NCBI GenBank assembly: GCA_030538175.1
Contig: JAUNUL010000096.1
Location: 1-9,257, forward strand
Origin: Propionibacteriaceae bacterium
GTDB taxonomy: Bacteria; Actinomycetota; Actinomycetes; Propionibacteriales; Propionibacteriaceae
Direction: 5' to 3'
Length of the DNA: 9,257 bases
Within the stretch, counting starts at the first letter, position 1. Each line of letters begins with the position of its first letter. This document shows positions 1 through 7,651 of the stretch, in pieces. Position numbers and translations under genes: made by a program. A model generated the notes under the pieces. That model saw only the letters and a program-made list of their open reading frames with translations. It was not told where the DNA came from and made no database searches.

Positions 1-1130
1 TCCCCACGGCCCTGGACCTCCCAGGTGTCGGGGCGCTCGGTGTTGTTGACCCGCAGGGAGACGTTGCCGATCAGCTCGGAGTCGAGGCGGGCCTTGACCA
101 GACGGGCCGTGAGGTTCTTGCCGGACTTGCCAGCGAGCGGTGAGGTGTTGATGCCGATCGTCATGGAGATCGACGGCTCGTCGACGCTGATCAGCGGCAG
201 GGGCTTCGGGTTGTTCGGGTCGGACAGGGTCTCGCCGATCGTGATGTCGGGGATGCCCGCGATCGCCACGATGTCGCCCGGGCCAGCGGATTCGGCCGGC
301 TTGCGCTCCAGCGCCTCGGTCATCAGCAGCTCGGAGAGCTTGACGGTGCGGATGGTCCCGTCAGCGCGGCACCAGGCGACGTTCTGGCCGCGATGGAGGG
401 TGCCGGCGACGATGCGGCACAGGGCCAGTCGGCCGAGGTAGGGGGAGGCGTCGAGGTTGGTGACGTGTGCCTGCAGCGTCGCCCCTTCTTCGTACGCCGG
501 CGCCGGGATCGTGGCCATCAAGGTTTCGAACAGCGGCTCGAGGTTCTCCGAGTCCGGCATTTCTCCGTTGGCCGGCTTGGTGAGGGAGGCGCGGCCGGCC
601 TTGCCGGAGGCGTACACGACCGGGAAATCGAGCACGGAATCGTCGAACGACTCGTCCAACAGGTCCATGAACAGGTCGTAGGTCTCGTCGACCACCTCAT
701 CGATGCGGGCATCGGGACGGTCGACCTTGTTCACCACAAGGATGATCGGCAGCTTCTTGTGCAGCGCCTTGCGCAACACGAAGCGGGTCTGGGGGAGTGG
801 GCCCTCGGAGGAATCGACGAGCAGGATGACGCCGTCGACCATCTCCAGACCGCGCTCGACCTCACCACCGAAGTCGGCGTGGCCCGGGGTGTCGATGATG
901 TTGATCGTCACGGGCTGGCCGTTGATGACGTGTTGCACGGCCGTGTTCTTGGCCAGGATCGTGATGCCCTTTTCGCGCTCCAGGTCCATCGAGTCCATGA
1001 CGCGGTTGTCGACCGCGGACCCTTCCCGGAAGGCGCCGGACTGCCACAACATGGCGTCGACGAGGGTGGTCTTGCCGTGGTCAACGTGGGCGACGATGGC
1101 GACATTCCGCAGGTCCGAACGGACGGGCAT
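1..1130 (-). CDS. typA: Translational GTPase TypA/BipA, 3' end cut off by the window edge
   Basis: This ribosome-associated translational GTPase of the EF-G/LepA superfamily acts in the cytoplasm in 50S assembly and stress or cold adaptation (family knowledge). The 376 codons present contain the GTPase domain: P-loop AHVDHGKTT at residues 14-22, the switch I region with RxxEKGITI at 52-58, the G3 box DTPGH at 80-84, and the G4 box NKVD at 134-137. A beta-barrel domain follows, and the start of the next domain ends in the motif VQGRGE, which matches the family's SGRGELHL segment. Family members have roughly 600-640 residues, so about 40% is missing only because the window ends; the frame is intact. 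The ATG at 1130 is preceded by AAGGAAG (1140-1146) with a 9-nt spacer. It is a housekeeping gene and probably not part of the glycan locus; its position marks one flank of that locus. Identification is very secure. Confidence 0.97.
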   Translation of the reverse strand, partial: MPVRSDLRNVAIVAHVDHGKTTLVDAMLWQSGAFREGSAVDNRVMDSMDLEREKGITILAKNTAVQHVINGQPVTINIIDTPGHADFGGEVERGLEMVDGVILLVDSSEGPLPQTRFVLRKALHKKLPIILVVNKVDRPDARIDEVVDETYDLFMDLLDESFDDSVLDFPVVYASGKAGRASLTKPANGEMPDSENLEPLFETLMATIPAPAYEEGATLQAHVTNLDASPYLGRLALCRIVAGTLHRGQNVAWCRADGTIRTVKLSELLMTEALERKPAESAGPGDIVAIAGIPDITIGETLSDPNNPKPLPLISVDEPSISMTIGINTSPLAGKSGKNLTARLVKARLDSELIGNVSLRVNNTERPDTWEVQGRG

Positions 1131-1161
1131 AAGTGTTTTCTTCCTTGTGGACGACGTCCGG

Positions 1162-1167
1162 AGTCTA
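1162..1167 (-). promoter_or_regulatory. Candidate -10 box for typA
   Basis: TAGACT on the minus strand fits the actinobacterial TANNNT -10 consensus and ends 31 nt before the typA ATG, leaving room for a short leader with the Shine-Dalgarno AAGGAAG. No convincing -35 hexamer stands 16-19 nt upstream, so this is only a weak candidate. The 121-bp gap (1131-1251) between typA and the ligase-like gene holds nothing else I can name, and no strong terminator for the ligase-like gene is visible. Confidence 0.25.
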
Positions 1168-1251
1168 GAGGAAATTGTGGGGGTTCCCGCACCGTCTGGG
1201 CTGCCCCACCGCGAGCCTCGAGTCTTCGTTCACCACCACTTGTGCCAGAAG

Positions 1252-2514
1252 CTACGCCCCGGATTGCCCCGTGGACGTTGCGCGGGGTACCCAGTTCGGG
1301 TCCATCAAGGACGAGGCTGGTGCACTTGATCCTTGGTTGGTGATGCTGCGCCGAATTGCAACGACGATGACGGAGAAAATAAAAAACTGGCGAGCGTCGT
1401 AGTAGTCGCCTGAAAACATTGAAACTGTAAAATACAGCAGGAGTATGCTGTTGGCGATGGTCGCAAGCGTGCTTTCGAATGACCTTTTCATCGAGAAAAG
1501 CCATTGCAGCAAAATGAGGGCGAACAGAACGATCCCGAATAGGCCGAGTTCTGCCGCTATCTGAAGGACGAGGTTGTGTGGGTATGTGAGCCCTGTTGTG
1601 GCCGAAGCTTGGGTTTCAAAGCTAAACAGGCCCCATCCGAATATGGGTTTTTCTTTGAATAGCTGGATGGCGATGTCGGTGATTCCGTCTCGGCCGGACG
1701 TATAACGTTCGTTGATTGTTAGATCGATCACCCGCAGCTGGATTACCGGCATTAATCTCTCCCGGAACAGGTATGCTGCGCCAATCAAGGAGATCGTCGT
1801 CAGCACGGCAATGCCAACGCCTTTAGGTCGAACGCGAACAGCGCGGAGCATTGGTACCAGTGCTACGAGTCCCACGGACAGTCCCAGCATGGCGCCTCTA
1901 GACCCCGACAGGATCGTGGCAGCAACCATGATGGGCAGTGCGCCAATCCAGAGCAGGCGAGTCGGCTTATTGGTCAGCACCAAGTACAGCGCAGCAACGG
2001 CACCCACGCCTGTGACTCGGCCGAAGACGTTAGGCCCGCCGCCGAAGGCGGATATTCGACTTCCCTCGCCAAGAAGAATTCCGGCGATAGCGAAGATTAT
2101 TCCAGCGATTGCGGAAGCTTGGACGAATAGTGAGGCGAATCTTATCGGGTCAAGTCGAGCCAAGAAGATGGCCATCAATACAATAAGCAGCAAGGTGAGC
2201 ATCTCGCTGGTGTTAGCTGCTACTTGGAGAGTTAGTTCTCCGCGCAGGGAGCTAGCCAATGCCCATGCGAAAAACGGGAGAGGGAAAATAAGTTGAGTAG
2301 ATAGCTTCCTCGGCTGGCCTCTGAATGCATGCATTGCCAGCATTCCAAGGCCGATGAGTGCAAATTGAATTTCGCTGATCCCCAGGGAAATGGCGCCGCC
2401 CGTTAAACGCTCGAGGCTGAATCGCCCACCGAGTACCAGCAAGAAGAACGAGATGGTGACGAAGTCGAACGTGCGGCTAAGGTCCCGTTGTCGATCAGTT
2501 CGTATTCGTCCCAT
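1252..2514 (-). CDS. O-antigen ligase/polymerase-like polytopic membrane protein (Wzy_C/WaaL family)
   Basis: A 420-residue integral membrane protein with about 10-12 hydrophobic segments. It carries the family's signatures: SGSRGA (203-208), a periplasmic-loop-like stretch YTSGRDGI (271-278), EKPIFGWG (288-295), and HNLVLQIAAELGLFG (313-327), which resembles the conserved HN-x-L-Q-x3-ExGxxG block after the large extracytoplasmic loop. Family members join lipid-linked glycans to lipid A, proteins or further repeat units; which applies here cannot be read from sequence. I chose ATG 2514 because GGAG (2525-2528) precedes it by 10 nt and the first membrane segment starts near residue 18; an upstream extension is open but arginine-rich and non-conserved. 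Base composition is unusual: sampled lines give 42-53% G+C against about 65-72% in neighbouring genes, suggesting acquisition from a lower-GC source. The last 25 or so codons return to about 67% G+C. It is separated from the main glycan operon by a plus-strand gene. Confidence 0.85.
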   Translation of the reverse strand: MGRIRTDRQRDLSRTFDFVTISFFLLVLGGRFSLERLTGGAISLGISEIQFALIGLGMLAMHAFRGQPRKLSTQLIFPLPFFAWALASSLRGELTLQVAANTSEMLTLLLIVLMAIFLARLDPIRFASLFVQASAIAGIIFAIAGILLGEGSRISAFGGGPNVFGRVTGVGAVAALYLVLTNKPTRLLWIGALPIMVAATILSGSRGAMLGLSVGLVALVPMLRAVRVRPKGVGIAVLTTISLIGAAYLFRERLMPVIQLRVIDLTINERYTSGRDGITDIAIQLFKEKPIFGWGLFSFETQASATTGLTYPHNLVLQIAAELGLFGIVLFALILLQWLFSMKRSFESTLATIANSILLLYFTVSMFSGDYYDARQFFIFSVIVVAIRRSITNQGSSAPASSLMDPNWVPRATSTGQSGA

Positions 2515-2524
2515 GTTCTCTGTG

Positions 2525-2528
2525 CTCC
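2525..2528 (-). promoter_or_regulatory. Ribosome binding site deciding the start of the ligase-like gene
   Basis: GGAG on the minus strand, 10 nt before ATG 2514. It supports that ATG over the longer open frame reaching upstream to about 2616, whose extra 34 residues are basic and hydrophilic and have no visible Shine-Dalgarno. Confidence 0.5.
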
Positions 2529-2540
2529 ATCTCAGCGCTC

Positions 2541-2560
2541 GGGGAGATCTCGAGCGAGGG
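2541..2560 (+). repeat. Imperfect direct repeat, copy A
   Basis: GGGGA, then GATCTCG, then AGCGAGGG. It matches copy B at 2725-2745 except for one inserted base and two mismatches. This copy includes the palindrome GAGATCTC (2544-2551) and lies 27-46 nt upstream of the ligase-like ATG, so a bound protein could affect that gene. Confidence 0.55.
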
Positions 2561-2706
2561 TTCTGGCGGTGTTTGCGCTGGGTCCACGCGTGATTTGCGT
2601 GTCTGCAACCGTTCAAAACCCCTCAGTTCGGGGCGCTGGCGACGGCAGATCTCCTGACTCTAGCTGCCATTCTTGAGGAATCGCTGAACTTGAGAGGGGC
2701 AGCAGT

Positions 2707-2722
2707 GAGGTGCTGGCACCTC
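2707..2722. promoter_or_regulatory. Perfect 16-bp palindrome, possible operator or RNA hairpin
   Basis: The two 7-nt arms GAGGTGC and GCACCTC are exact reverse complements separated by TG. The site lies mid-way in the divergent intergenic region, two bases before direct-repeat copy B. Such symmetry suits a dimeric DNA-binding regulator. No U-tract follows in either direction, which argues against an intrinsic terminator. Confidence 0.45.
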
Positions 2723-2724
2723 GA

Positions 2725-2745
2725 GGGGACGATCTCGGACGAGGG
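2725..2745 (+). repeat. Imperfect direct repeat, copy B
   Basis: GGGGAC, then GATCTCG, then GACGAGGG; the partner of copy A at 2541-2560, starting 184 bp downstream of it and directly after the palindrome. Nineteen or so aligned matches between two sites in a 351-bp region suggest a shared binding site or a duplication remnant rather than chance, although both are GC-rich. Confidence 0.55.
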
Positions 2746-2828
2746 ACCGGTTCACGTCGCGCGGCATGAATTCTGCGCCCCTGATCGACGTACCAAGCTG
2801 GAGAAGAATCGCGGGAGCCCACACCGTC

Positions 2829-2834
2829 TAGGAT
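2829..2834 (+). promoter_or_regulatory. Candidate -10 box for the small membrane protein gene
   Basis: TAGGAT fits TANNNT and lies 31 nt before the ATG at 2866, which would give a leader of about 25 nt containing the AGGAG site. The expected -35 area has no good match, so support is weak. Confidence 0.3.
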
Positions 2835-2850
2835 TGGACTCCCCAGCACT

Positions 2851-2855
2851 AGGAG
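2851..2855 (+). promoter_or_regulatory. Ribosome binding site for the small membrane protein gene
   Basis: AGGAG with a 10-nt spacer to ATG 2866. It fixes the start of the only plus-strand gene in the window and helps separate it from two other open frames in the same stretch that lack such a site. Confidence 0.6.
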
Positions 2856-2865
2856 CGCAGGTCTC

Positions 2866-3228
2866 ATGAGCACCAATCCGGGTGAGCCCACCCCGCAGGA
2901 ATGGCCCACGTATCCGGGCCTGCCCGGAGATCCGGGACGCTTGTCCGAGCCACGTCCCTATGTCGAGCCGGAACCAGCGGCAGAGACCTATCAACCGTAT
3001 CCCCAGCCACCGGCTGGGCTCCCGCACCAACAGATGCAGCCCCACCAGGCGCCCTATCAACAGCAGAGTCAGAACTCCACGTGGCTGCAGAACAAGTGGA
3101 CGTGGATCATCGTCGGTGTCATCGGGGTCTTCTTCATCACCGGCATGGCCAGTGGTGAATTCCGTATCGCCCCTCTGATCTTCGCCGTGGTCATCTGGCA
3201 GATCCTGCGACACCGCCGAAAGACCTGA
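2866..3228 (+). CDS. Small proline/glutamine-rich protein with two C-terminal membrane segments
   Basis: A 120-residue protein I cannot assign to a named family. Residues 1-70 are hydrophilic and rich in Pro, Gln, Tyr and Glu (for example PYPQPP at 44-49 and two QxPH/PYQQQ stretches near 58-67), so probably disordered. Residues 79-95 form a clear hydrophobic segment beginning with a tryptophan-rich edge (W78, W80). A second segment spans about 101-114 and ends in the basic tail RHRRKT. No signal-peptidase motif is seen, and both ends probably face the cytoplasm. This layout is frequent among uncharacterised actinobacterial envelope proteins. It is the only plus-strand gene, has its own AGGAG site, is divergent from the ligase-like gene and convergent with the phosphoglycosyltransferase. 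GC-rich native-looking composition suggests it belongs to the host backbone. A role in the glycan pathway is not supported by anything except position. Confidence 0.75.
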   Translation: MSTNPGEPTPQEWPTYPGLPGDPGRLSEPRPYVEPEPAAETYQPYPQPPAGLPHQQMQPHQAPYQQQSQNSTWLQNKWTWIIVGVIGVFFITGMASGEFRIAPLIFAVVIWQILRHRRKT

Positions 3229-3234
3229 AACGGT

Positions 3235-3253
3235 TGGGCCGCAGTGCGACCCA
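3235..3253. terminator. Possible bidirectional hairpin between convergent genes
   Basis: A 19-nt inverted repeat: arms TGGG-x-CGCA and TGCG-x-CCCA with one C/A mismatch around a central G. It starts 6 nt after the stop of the small membrane protein gene and lies 33 nt past the end of the phosphoglycosyltransferase, where terminators for both are expected. No U-tract follows in either direction and the loop must open to be stable, so the call is tentative. Confidence 0.3.
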
Positions 3254-3285
3254 GTCTGGGGTGCCGCTCGGTCAGAGAGGCCAGA

Positions 3286-3899
3286 TCACGACGGCCAAGA
3301 AGCCTCTGAGCCTTGGAACTCCGGCATCGTAGCCGAACCTTCCGCCGCGATCCCGCTGCGACGGAAGACCACGAGAACGGTGTCGATGAGGATACGGAGG
3401 TCAAGTGCCAGCGACCTGCTATCGACGTATTCCACGTCGGCCGCGAACCGTTCATCCCAATCCAGATGATTGCGACCACGGACCTGAGCGAGGCCGGTCA
3501 CGCCGGGGCGGACTTCGTGGCGGCGTGCTTGCGTTGGCGAATAGAGCTCTAGATAATGCGGCAATAAGGGCCGAGGGCCCACGAGGCTCATGTCGCCCTT
3601 CAGCACGTTCCACAGCGAGGGCAGTTCGTCGAGACTGGTCGCCCGCAAGGCTCGGCCCAGGGAGGTGAGGCGTTCTGCGTCCGTCTTTCGCTCAGGGGTC
3701 TCTGGCAGCATGGTTCGAAACTTCAGAAGTTCGAACAACTCTCCGCCCTTCCCGGGACGTTGCTGCCGAAAGAGCACAGGGCGACCGTGATAGCGAAGCA
3801 CAGCCGCTGCCACGCCGACTTGGATCGGCGCTGTGACGATCAGACCGACAGCACTTGCCGCGATATCGATGCCTCGCTTGATGGCGTCATATCGCTTGG

Positions 3900-3903
<4 letters not shown>
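3286..3903 (-). CDS. Short (PglC-type) polyprenyl-phosphate phosphoglycosyltransferase
   Basis: A 205-residue enzyme of the bacterial sugar transferase family, which transfers a sugar 1-phosphate from a UDP-sugar to undecaprenyl phosphate and so starts glycan assembly on the inner membrane face. An N-terminal KRYDAIKRGIDI precedes the single re-entrant hydrophobic helix (12-36). Then come GRPVLFRQQRPGK (40-52), KFRTM (61-65), the catalytic Asp-Glu pair D92-E93 within SLDELP, the signature GDMSLVGPRP (103-112), and the C-terminal RPGVTGLAQVRGRN block. The length matches the minimal monotopic class and lacks the extra membrane domains of WcaJ/WbaP. I chose GTG 3903: it overlaps the aminotransferase stop as GTGA, has GGAG (3910-3913) six nt upstream, and begins where family homology begins. 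A longer open frame reaches 4080 but would lie inside the aminotransferase. Coupling to that gene suggests the amino sugar may be the first sugar of the glycan. The family call is secure; the substrate is not. Confidence 0.93.
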
Positions 3904-5054
<1,151 letters not shown>

Positions 5055-5063
5055 CACGCGCAG

Positions 5064-5069
5064 AGTATC
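5064..5069 (-). promoter_or_regulatory. Candidate -10 box for a leaderless aminotransferase transcript
   Basis: GATACT on the minus strand lies 9 nt before ATG 5054, so transcription would start at or within about three bases of the in-frame GTG ATG pair (5057-5052). This would explain the missing Shine-Dalgarno. The -35 area is GC-rich with no recognisable hexamer, so the promoter is tentative. Confidence 0.3.
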
Positions 5070-5106
5070 GCACCGCGGCCGTCCCGCAGCGCGATCGGAC
5101 AACGGG

Positions 5107-6399
5107 CTAGGACGACAGGCCGAGCCGGCGTTTCCAGAGCTGTTTGAGATCTCTTGCCGGTTCTTTTTCGGTAGCTTCGGCTAGGCCGTGTGGATCGTGC
5201 TCTTCCTTGATCCGCAGCAGCGGACGGTTGCCGAAATGGAACAGAACGGTCATCGCCGCGATGACGAGGGTTGCCGTGACGATGGCATAGAGCTCACCGC
5301 GAAGTGCCGAGAGGACCTGAGTCATGAAGGCGATCGAGACGCCGCTCCACAAGGGCGAGGTGGTCCCCTTGTGCACCAACCACAGTTGGATGAGTCCCAG
5401 GACGAAGAAGAGGCCGAAAACGCCGAAGTAGCCAGCGTTCATGTACGCCTCCATGGACAGGGAGAAGCCGTACGCCGACCCCTCGCCGCCGTCCGTGCGG
5501 CCCAAGAACGCCTCCACGAACCATTCCGACAGGAGTCCTGCCTCTGTGGGGCGGGTTCTGGTCAACGCGCTCAGCCAGGAGTGCTCGGGATAGAGATGTC
5601 CATTGGCGATCCATTGGTACATATAGGTATCAACAAAGAGCGTTGACCCTTGGTTGAGCACCGTTGAAATGGAGAGGTCGGTGCTCTCTCCGCCACGCGT
5701 CTGGAAGATTGCTGTTCCCGCGAGCAACCCCACCAGGCCGGTGGCGACGAACCCGAGAATCGCGCCCCGGCTGCGGCGCCGACCGGCAACCTGCATGCCG
5801 AGGACGAAGGCAATCAACAGGAAGTCACGTTCTGTCGTGGCCAGGCAATAGAGGAGAAAGCTGCCCCAGGCAGCGATAACGATGCGTCGCGACATTCCGC
5901 GGGCAGTCCACGCGGCCGAGGACCAACTGAGGGCAATGACTGTCACCAGCAAATACTGGTAGTGCAGCGGGCCGGCAGCGCTGATGGCGGCGAGCTTGTT
6001 CTGGCTCACACCGGTGAGGAACACCCGGCCACCGATCAGCGTGCCATAGACCGTGAGCCCCAGCATCAGCCATTCGTACGTCCAGGATTTCCAGGGCGTA
6101 CTCCAGCGTGTCTGTTGATCCGGGTCATCTTTCCGTGGTCGCAGAGCGTTCCAGACCACGTCGGCAACGAACCAGCCGAAGATGGCGATGGTAAACCCCA
6201 TCAGGGCATCGGGAATCCACTCCACGACGATGCCCGAATAGATGTCGTCGAGGTCTGCGTAATAGATGATCGCCGGGCCGAATGAGAAATAGATGTAGTA
6301 GACCGCTCCGAAGCCCAACACACTGGGCACGCCCCGGCGCAGCAGCAACGCCAACGCCAGCGCCCCGGCGATGACGAAGGTGATGGGGATCTCATGCAT
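5107..6399 (-). CDS. wzy: Wzy-type oligosaccharide repeat-unit polymerase
   Basis: A 430-residue polytopic membrane protein with about 10-12 hydrophobic segments and a hydrophilic basic C-terminal tail (395-430) probably in the cytoplasm. In the Wzx/Wzy pathway this protein joins lipid-linked repeat units into a polymer on the outer membrane face. Family-like features are the conserved arginine region TTERDFLL (188-195), a large extracytoplasmic stretch (about 231-315) containing FQTRGGEST and TRTRPTEAG, and EGSAYGFSLSMEAYMNAGYFGVFG (306-329), which resembles the GxS-xxE-xxxNxGxxG pattern of repeat-unit polymerases. Sequence conservation in this group is low, so topology and position next to the flippase carry much of the weight. 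ATG 6399 has an excellent GGAGG six nt upstream and overlaps the flippase stop by 8 nt. Composition is GC-rich like its neighbours, unlike the other polymerase/ligase-like gene at 1252-2514. Confidence 0.82.
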   Translation of the reverse strand: MHEIPITFVIAGALALALLLRRGVPSVLGFGAVYYIYFSFGPAIIYYADLDDIYSGIVVEWIPDALMGFTIAIFGWFVADVVWNALRPRKDDPDQQTRWSTPWKSWTYEWLMLGLTVYGTLIGGRVFLTGVSQNKLAAISAAGPLHYQYLLVTVIALSWSSAAWTARGMSRRIVIAAWGSFLLYCLATTERDFLLIAFVLGMQVAGRRRSRGAILGFVATGLVGLLAGTAIFQTRGGESTDLSISTVLNQGSTLFVDTYMYQWIANGHLYPEHSWLSALTRTRPTEAGLLSEWFVEAFLGRTDGGEGSAYGFSLSMEAYMNAGYFGVFGLFFVLGLIQLWLVHKGTTSPLWSGVSIAFMTQVLSALRGELYAIVTATLVIAAMTVLFHFGNRPLLRIKEEHDPHGLAEATEKEPARDLKQLWKRRLGLSS

Positions 6400-7651
6400 G
6401 ACTTTCCTCCCCCCGACGGTTGGCAATCCGAACCAGCCCGGCGACTCGAACAACCGCCACGGCGAGGCTAGCCGCGAGAGTAGCCAACCCTGCGCCGAAC
6501 AGGCCGAGGTGGCTCACGGCAGTGACGGACAATATCACCGATGCCACCGTCCCTGCCCCGGCTGCAACCATTTGGGTGACGAAGGCGCGTTCCACGACCA
6601 AGGCCATGTCCCACATCCAGGACACCGCTCCGATGGCCCAACCGACTGCGATCAAGAGCAAAGTGGGCCGGTGGACGTAACCCGGACCATAGAGCCAGGT
6701 GATCACCGGTTCTCCCCATAACCAGACGACGCCGACGGCAACAGTGCTCATGGCGGCCATCGCCAAGGTGAGCCGTCTGATGCGGCGGTTCATGGCCTTG
6801 CGCCCGTGTTTGCGGAGCACCTGCACAGTTTGCGGCAGCCCATGCTGCACCACGGCACTCACGACCGTGTTGCCAGCGATCAAGAGGTAGGCCATGGCGC
6901 TGAAGATGCCGACGCTGGCCAGGCTGTCGGTCCGCTCCAGGACAAAACGCGGCGCCGCCTGCGTCGCGGAGTTGAGAAAGCCTGCGATTCCCAACGGTGC
7001 GGCCAGCAACGCAAGTCGCCCAAGGGATCGTGGTGTCGCGTGAAAGCCCGCCGAACGCCTGCCCGCCTTGGCTGTATCGCGGAGGGCCCGGCGGCCCACC
7101 ACAAAAGCGCAGGTTGCCGCTGCGAGCGAGCCGACAATTGACAGGGCGAGGGCGTACACCGGTGGCCAGAACAGCAGCCCCAGCGCAAAGAGACCGAGGG
7201 AGACCACGCCGTTGACGATGTTGTACGCACCGATCGCCCAGACCCTGCCTGCAGCCTGAGCCGGTGCGAGATAGATGTCGGAGATCAGGTCGACGGCCTT
7301 GACCAGGGCGACGATGACGAAAATGGTTGTGAGGGACTGGTTGATCAGCCCGAAGACGACAACGATGGCCAGGGCCGTGGCGCTGGTGATGACCCGCAGC
7401 AGCAAGTACTCGCGCCACGCATCGGTTTCCCGCTCGTCGGAGACATAGACCTGCCGCAGGGACAGGGCGAAGAAGATGAAGAAAGGCGCCGTGACTGCCA
7501 TGGCATAGGCATAGGCACCTAGCTCATCAGGGGAGGTAGCGCGGGCGAACAGAATCAATATCAGCCACTGGGTGACTGAATAGATGGCTGACCCACCAGC
7601 CACCAGACCTACTTGCACGAGCCCCGCAAGCCGTTTGGACCACGGTCCCAT
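6392..7651 (-). CDS. wzx: Wzx-type lipid-linked oligosaccharide flippase
   Basis: A 419-residue protein with about 12 membrane segments (roughly 11-36, 47-66, 83-104, 106-125, 143-162, 165-186, 211-229, 245-266, 293-312, 328-349, 358-377, 381-407). It belongs to the polysaccharide-biosynthesis branch of the MOP (MATE/MviN) exporter superfamily. Such proteins move undecaprenyl-diphosphate-linked repeat units to the outer membrane face. The opening segment, with FARATSPDELGAYAYA (35-50) after the first helix, is characteristic, as is the internal pseudo-repeat of two six-helix halves joined by a basic cytoplasmic linker (187-210). I chose ATG 7651 because its first base is the last base of the upstream glycosyltransferase stop (TGATG), typical of translational coupling; the longer open frame to 7744 would lie inside that gene. 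No strong Shine-Dalgarno stands at ideal distance (AGGA is 15 nt away), which fits coupling. Position between glycosyltransferases and Wzy supports the call. Confidence 0.88.
   Translation of the reverse strand: MGPWSKRLAGLVQVGLVAGGSAIYSVTQWLILILFARATSPDELGAYAYAMAVTAPFFIFFALSLRQVYVSDERETDAWREYLLLRVITSATALAIVVVFGLINQSLTTIFVIVALVKAVDLISDIYLAPAQAAGRVWAIGAYNIVNGVVSLGLFALGLLFWPPVYALALSIVGSLAAATCAFVVGRRALRDTAKAGRRSAGFHATPRSLGRLALLAAPLGIAGFLNSATQAAPRFVLERTDSLASVGIFSAMAYLLIAGNTVVSAVVQHGLPQTVQVLRKHGRKAMNRRIRRLTLAMAAMSTVAVGVVWLWGEPVITWLYGPGYVHRPTLLLIAVGWAIGAVSWMWDMALVVERAFVTQMVAAGAGTVASVILSVTAVSHLGLFGAGLATLAASLAVAVVRVAGLVRIANRRGEESHA
6406..6410 (-). promoter_or_regulatory. Strong ribosome binding site deciding the Wzy start
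   Basis: GGAGG on the minus strand with a 6-nt spacer to ATG 6399, extended upstream by further G residues. It lies within the last codons of the flippase and settles the start against the 18-codon longer open frame. Confidence 0.75.

Larger units (their letters stand above)
2515..2865. other. 351-bp divergent intergenic region with repeats, no gene
   Basis: This region separates the minus-strand ligase-like gene from the plus-strand small membrane protein and must carry promoters for both. It holds two near-identical direct repeats (2541-2560 and 2725-2745), a perfect palindrome (2707-2722) and a minor CCCC/GGGG inverted repeat with a 7-nt loop near 2619-2633. Short open frames cross it on both strands but lack ribosome binding sites and recognisable protein character, so I call no gene. 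No clear -10/-35 pair was found for the ligase-like gene. Confidence 0.6.

Noticed and set aside
1131..1251. Search for a tRNA or an attachment site at the typA flank that could explain integration
   Set aside because: No cloverleaf-like sequence, integrase or clear repeat pair bracketing the low-GC segment was visible.
393..1343. 316-codon open frame on the plus strand opposite typA
   Set aside because: It is antisense to an unambiguous, motif-complete TypA sequence. Long shadow frames are expected in GC-rich DNA and it shows no recognisable protein features.
2515..2616. Longer N-terminus for the ligase-like protein
   Set aside because: The additional 34 residues are basic and hydrophilic with no Shine-Dalgarno at the upstream start, whereas ATG 2514 has GGAG at 10 nt.
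2619..2633. CCCC/GGGG inverted repeat as an intrinsic terminator
   Set aside because: Only a 4-bp stem with a 7-nt loop, no U-tract, and located upstream of genes on both sides.
2613..2909. 98-codon minus-strand open frame in the divergent intergenic region
   Set aside because: It overlaps the start of the plus-strand gene, lacks a convincing ribosome binding site, and has a Ser/Pro/Arg/Gly-rich non-conserved look.
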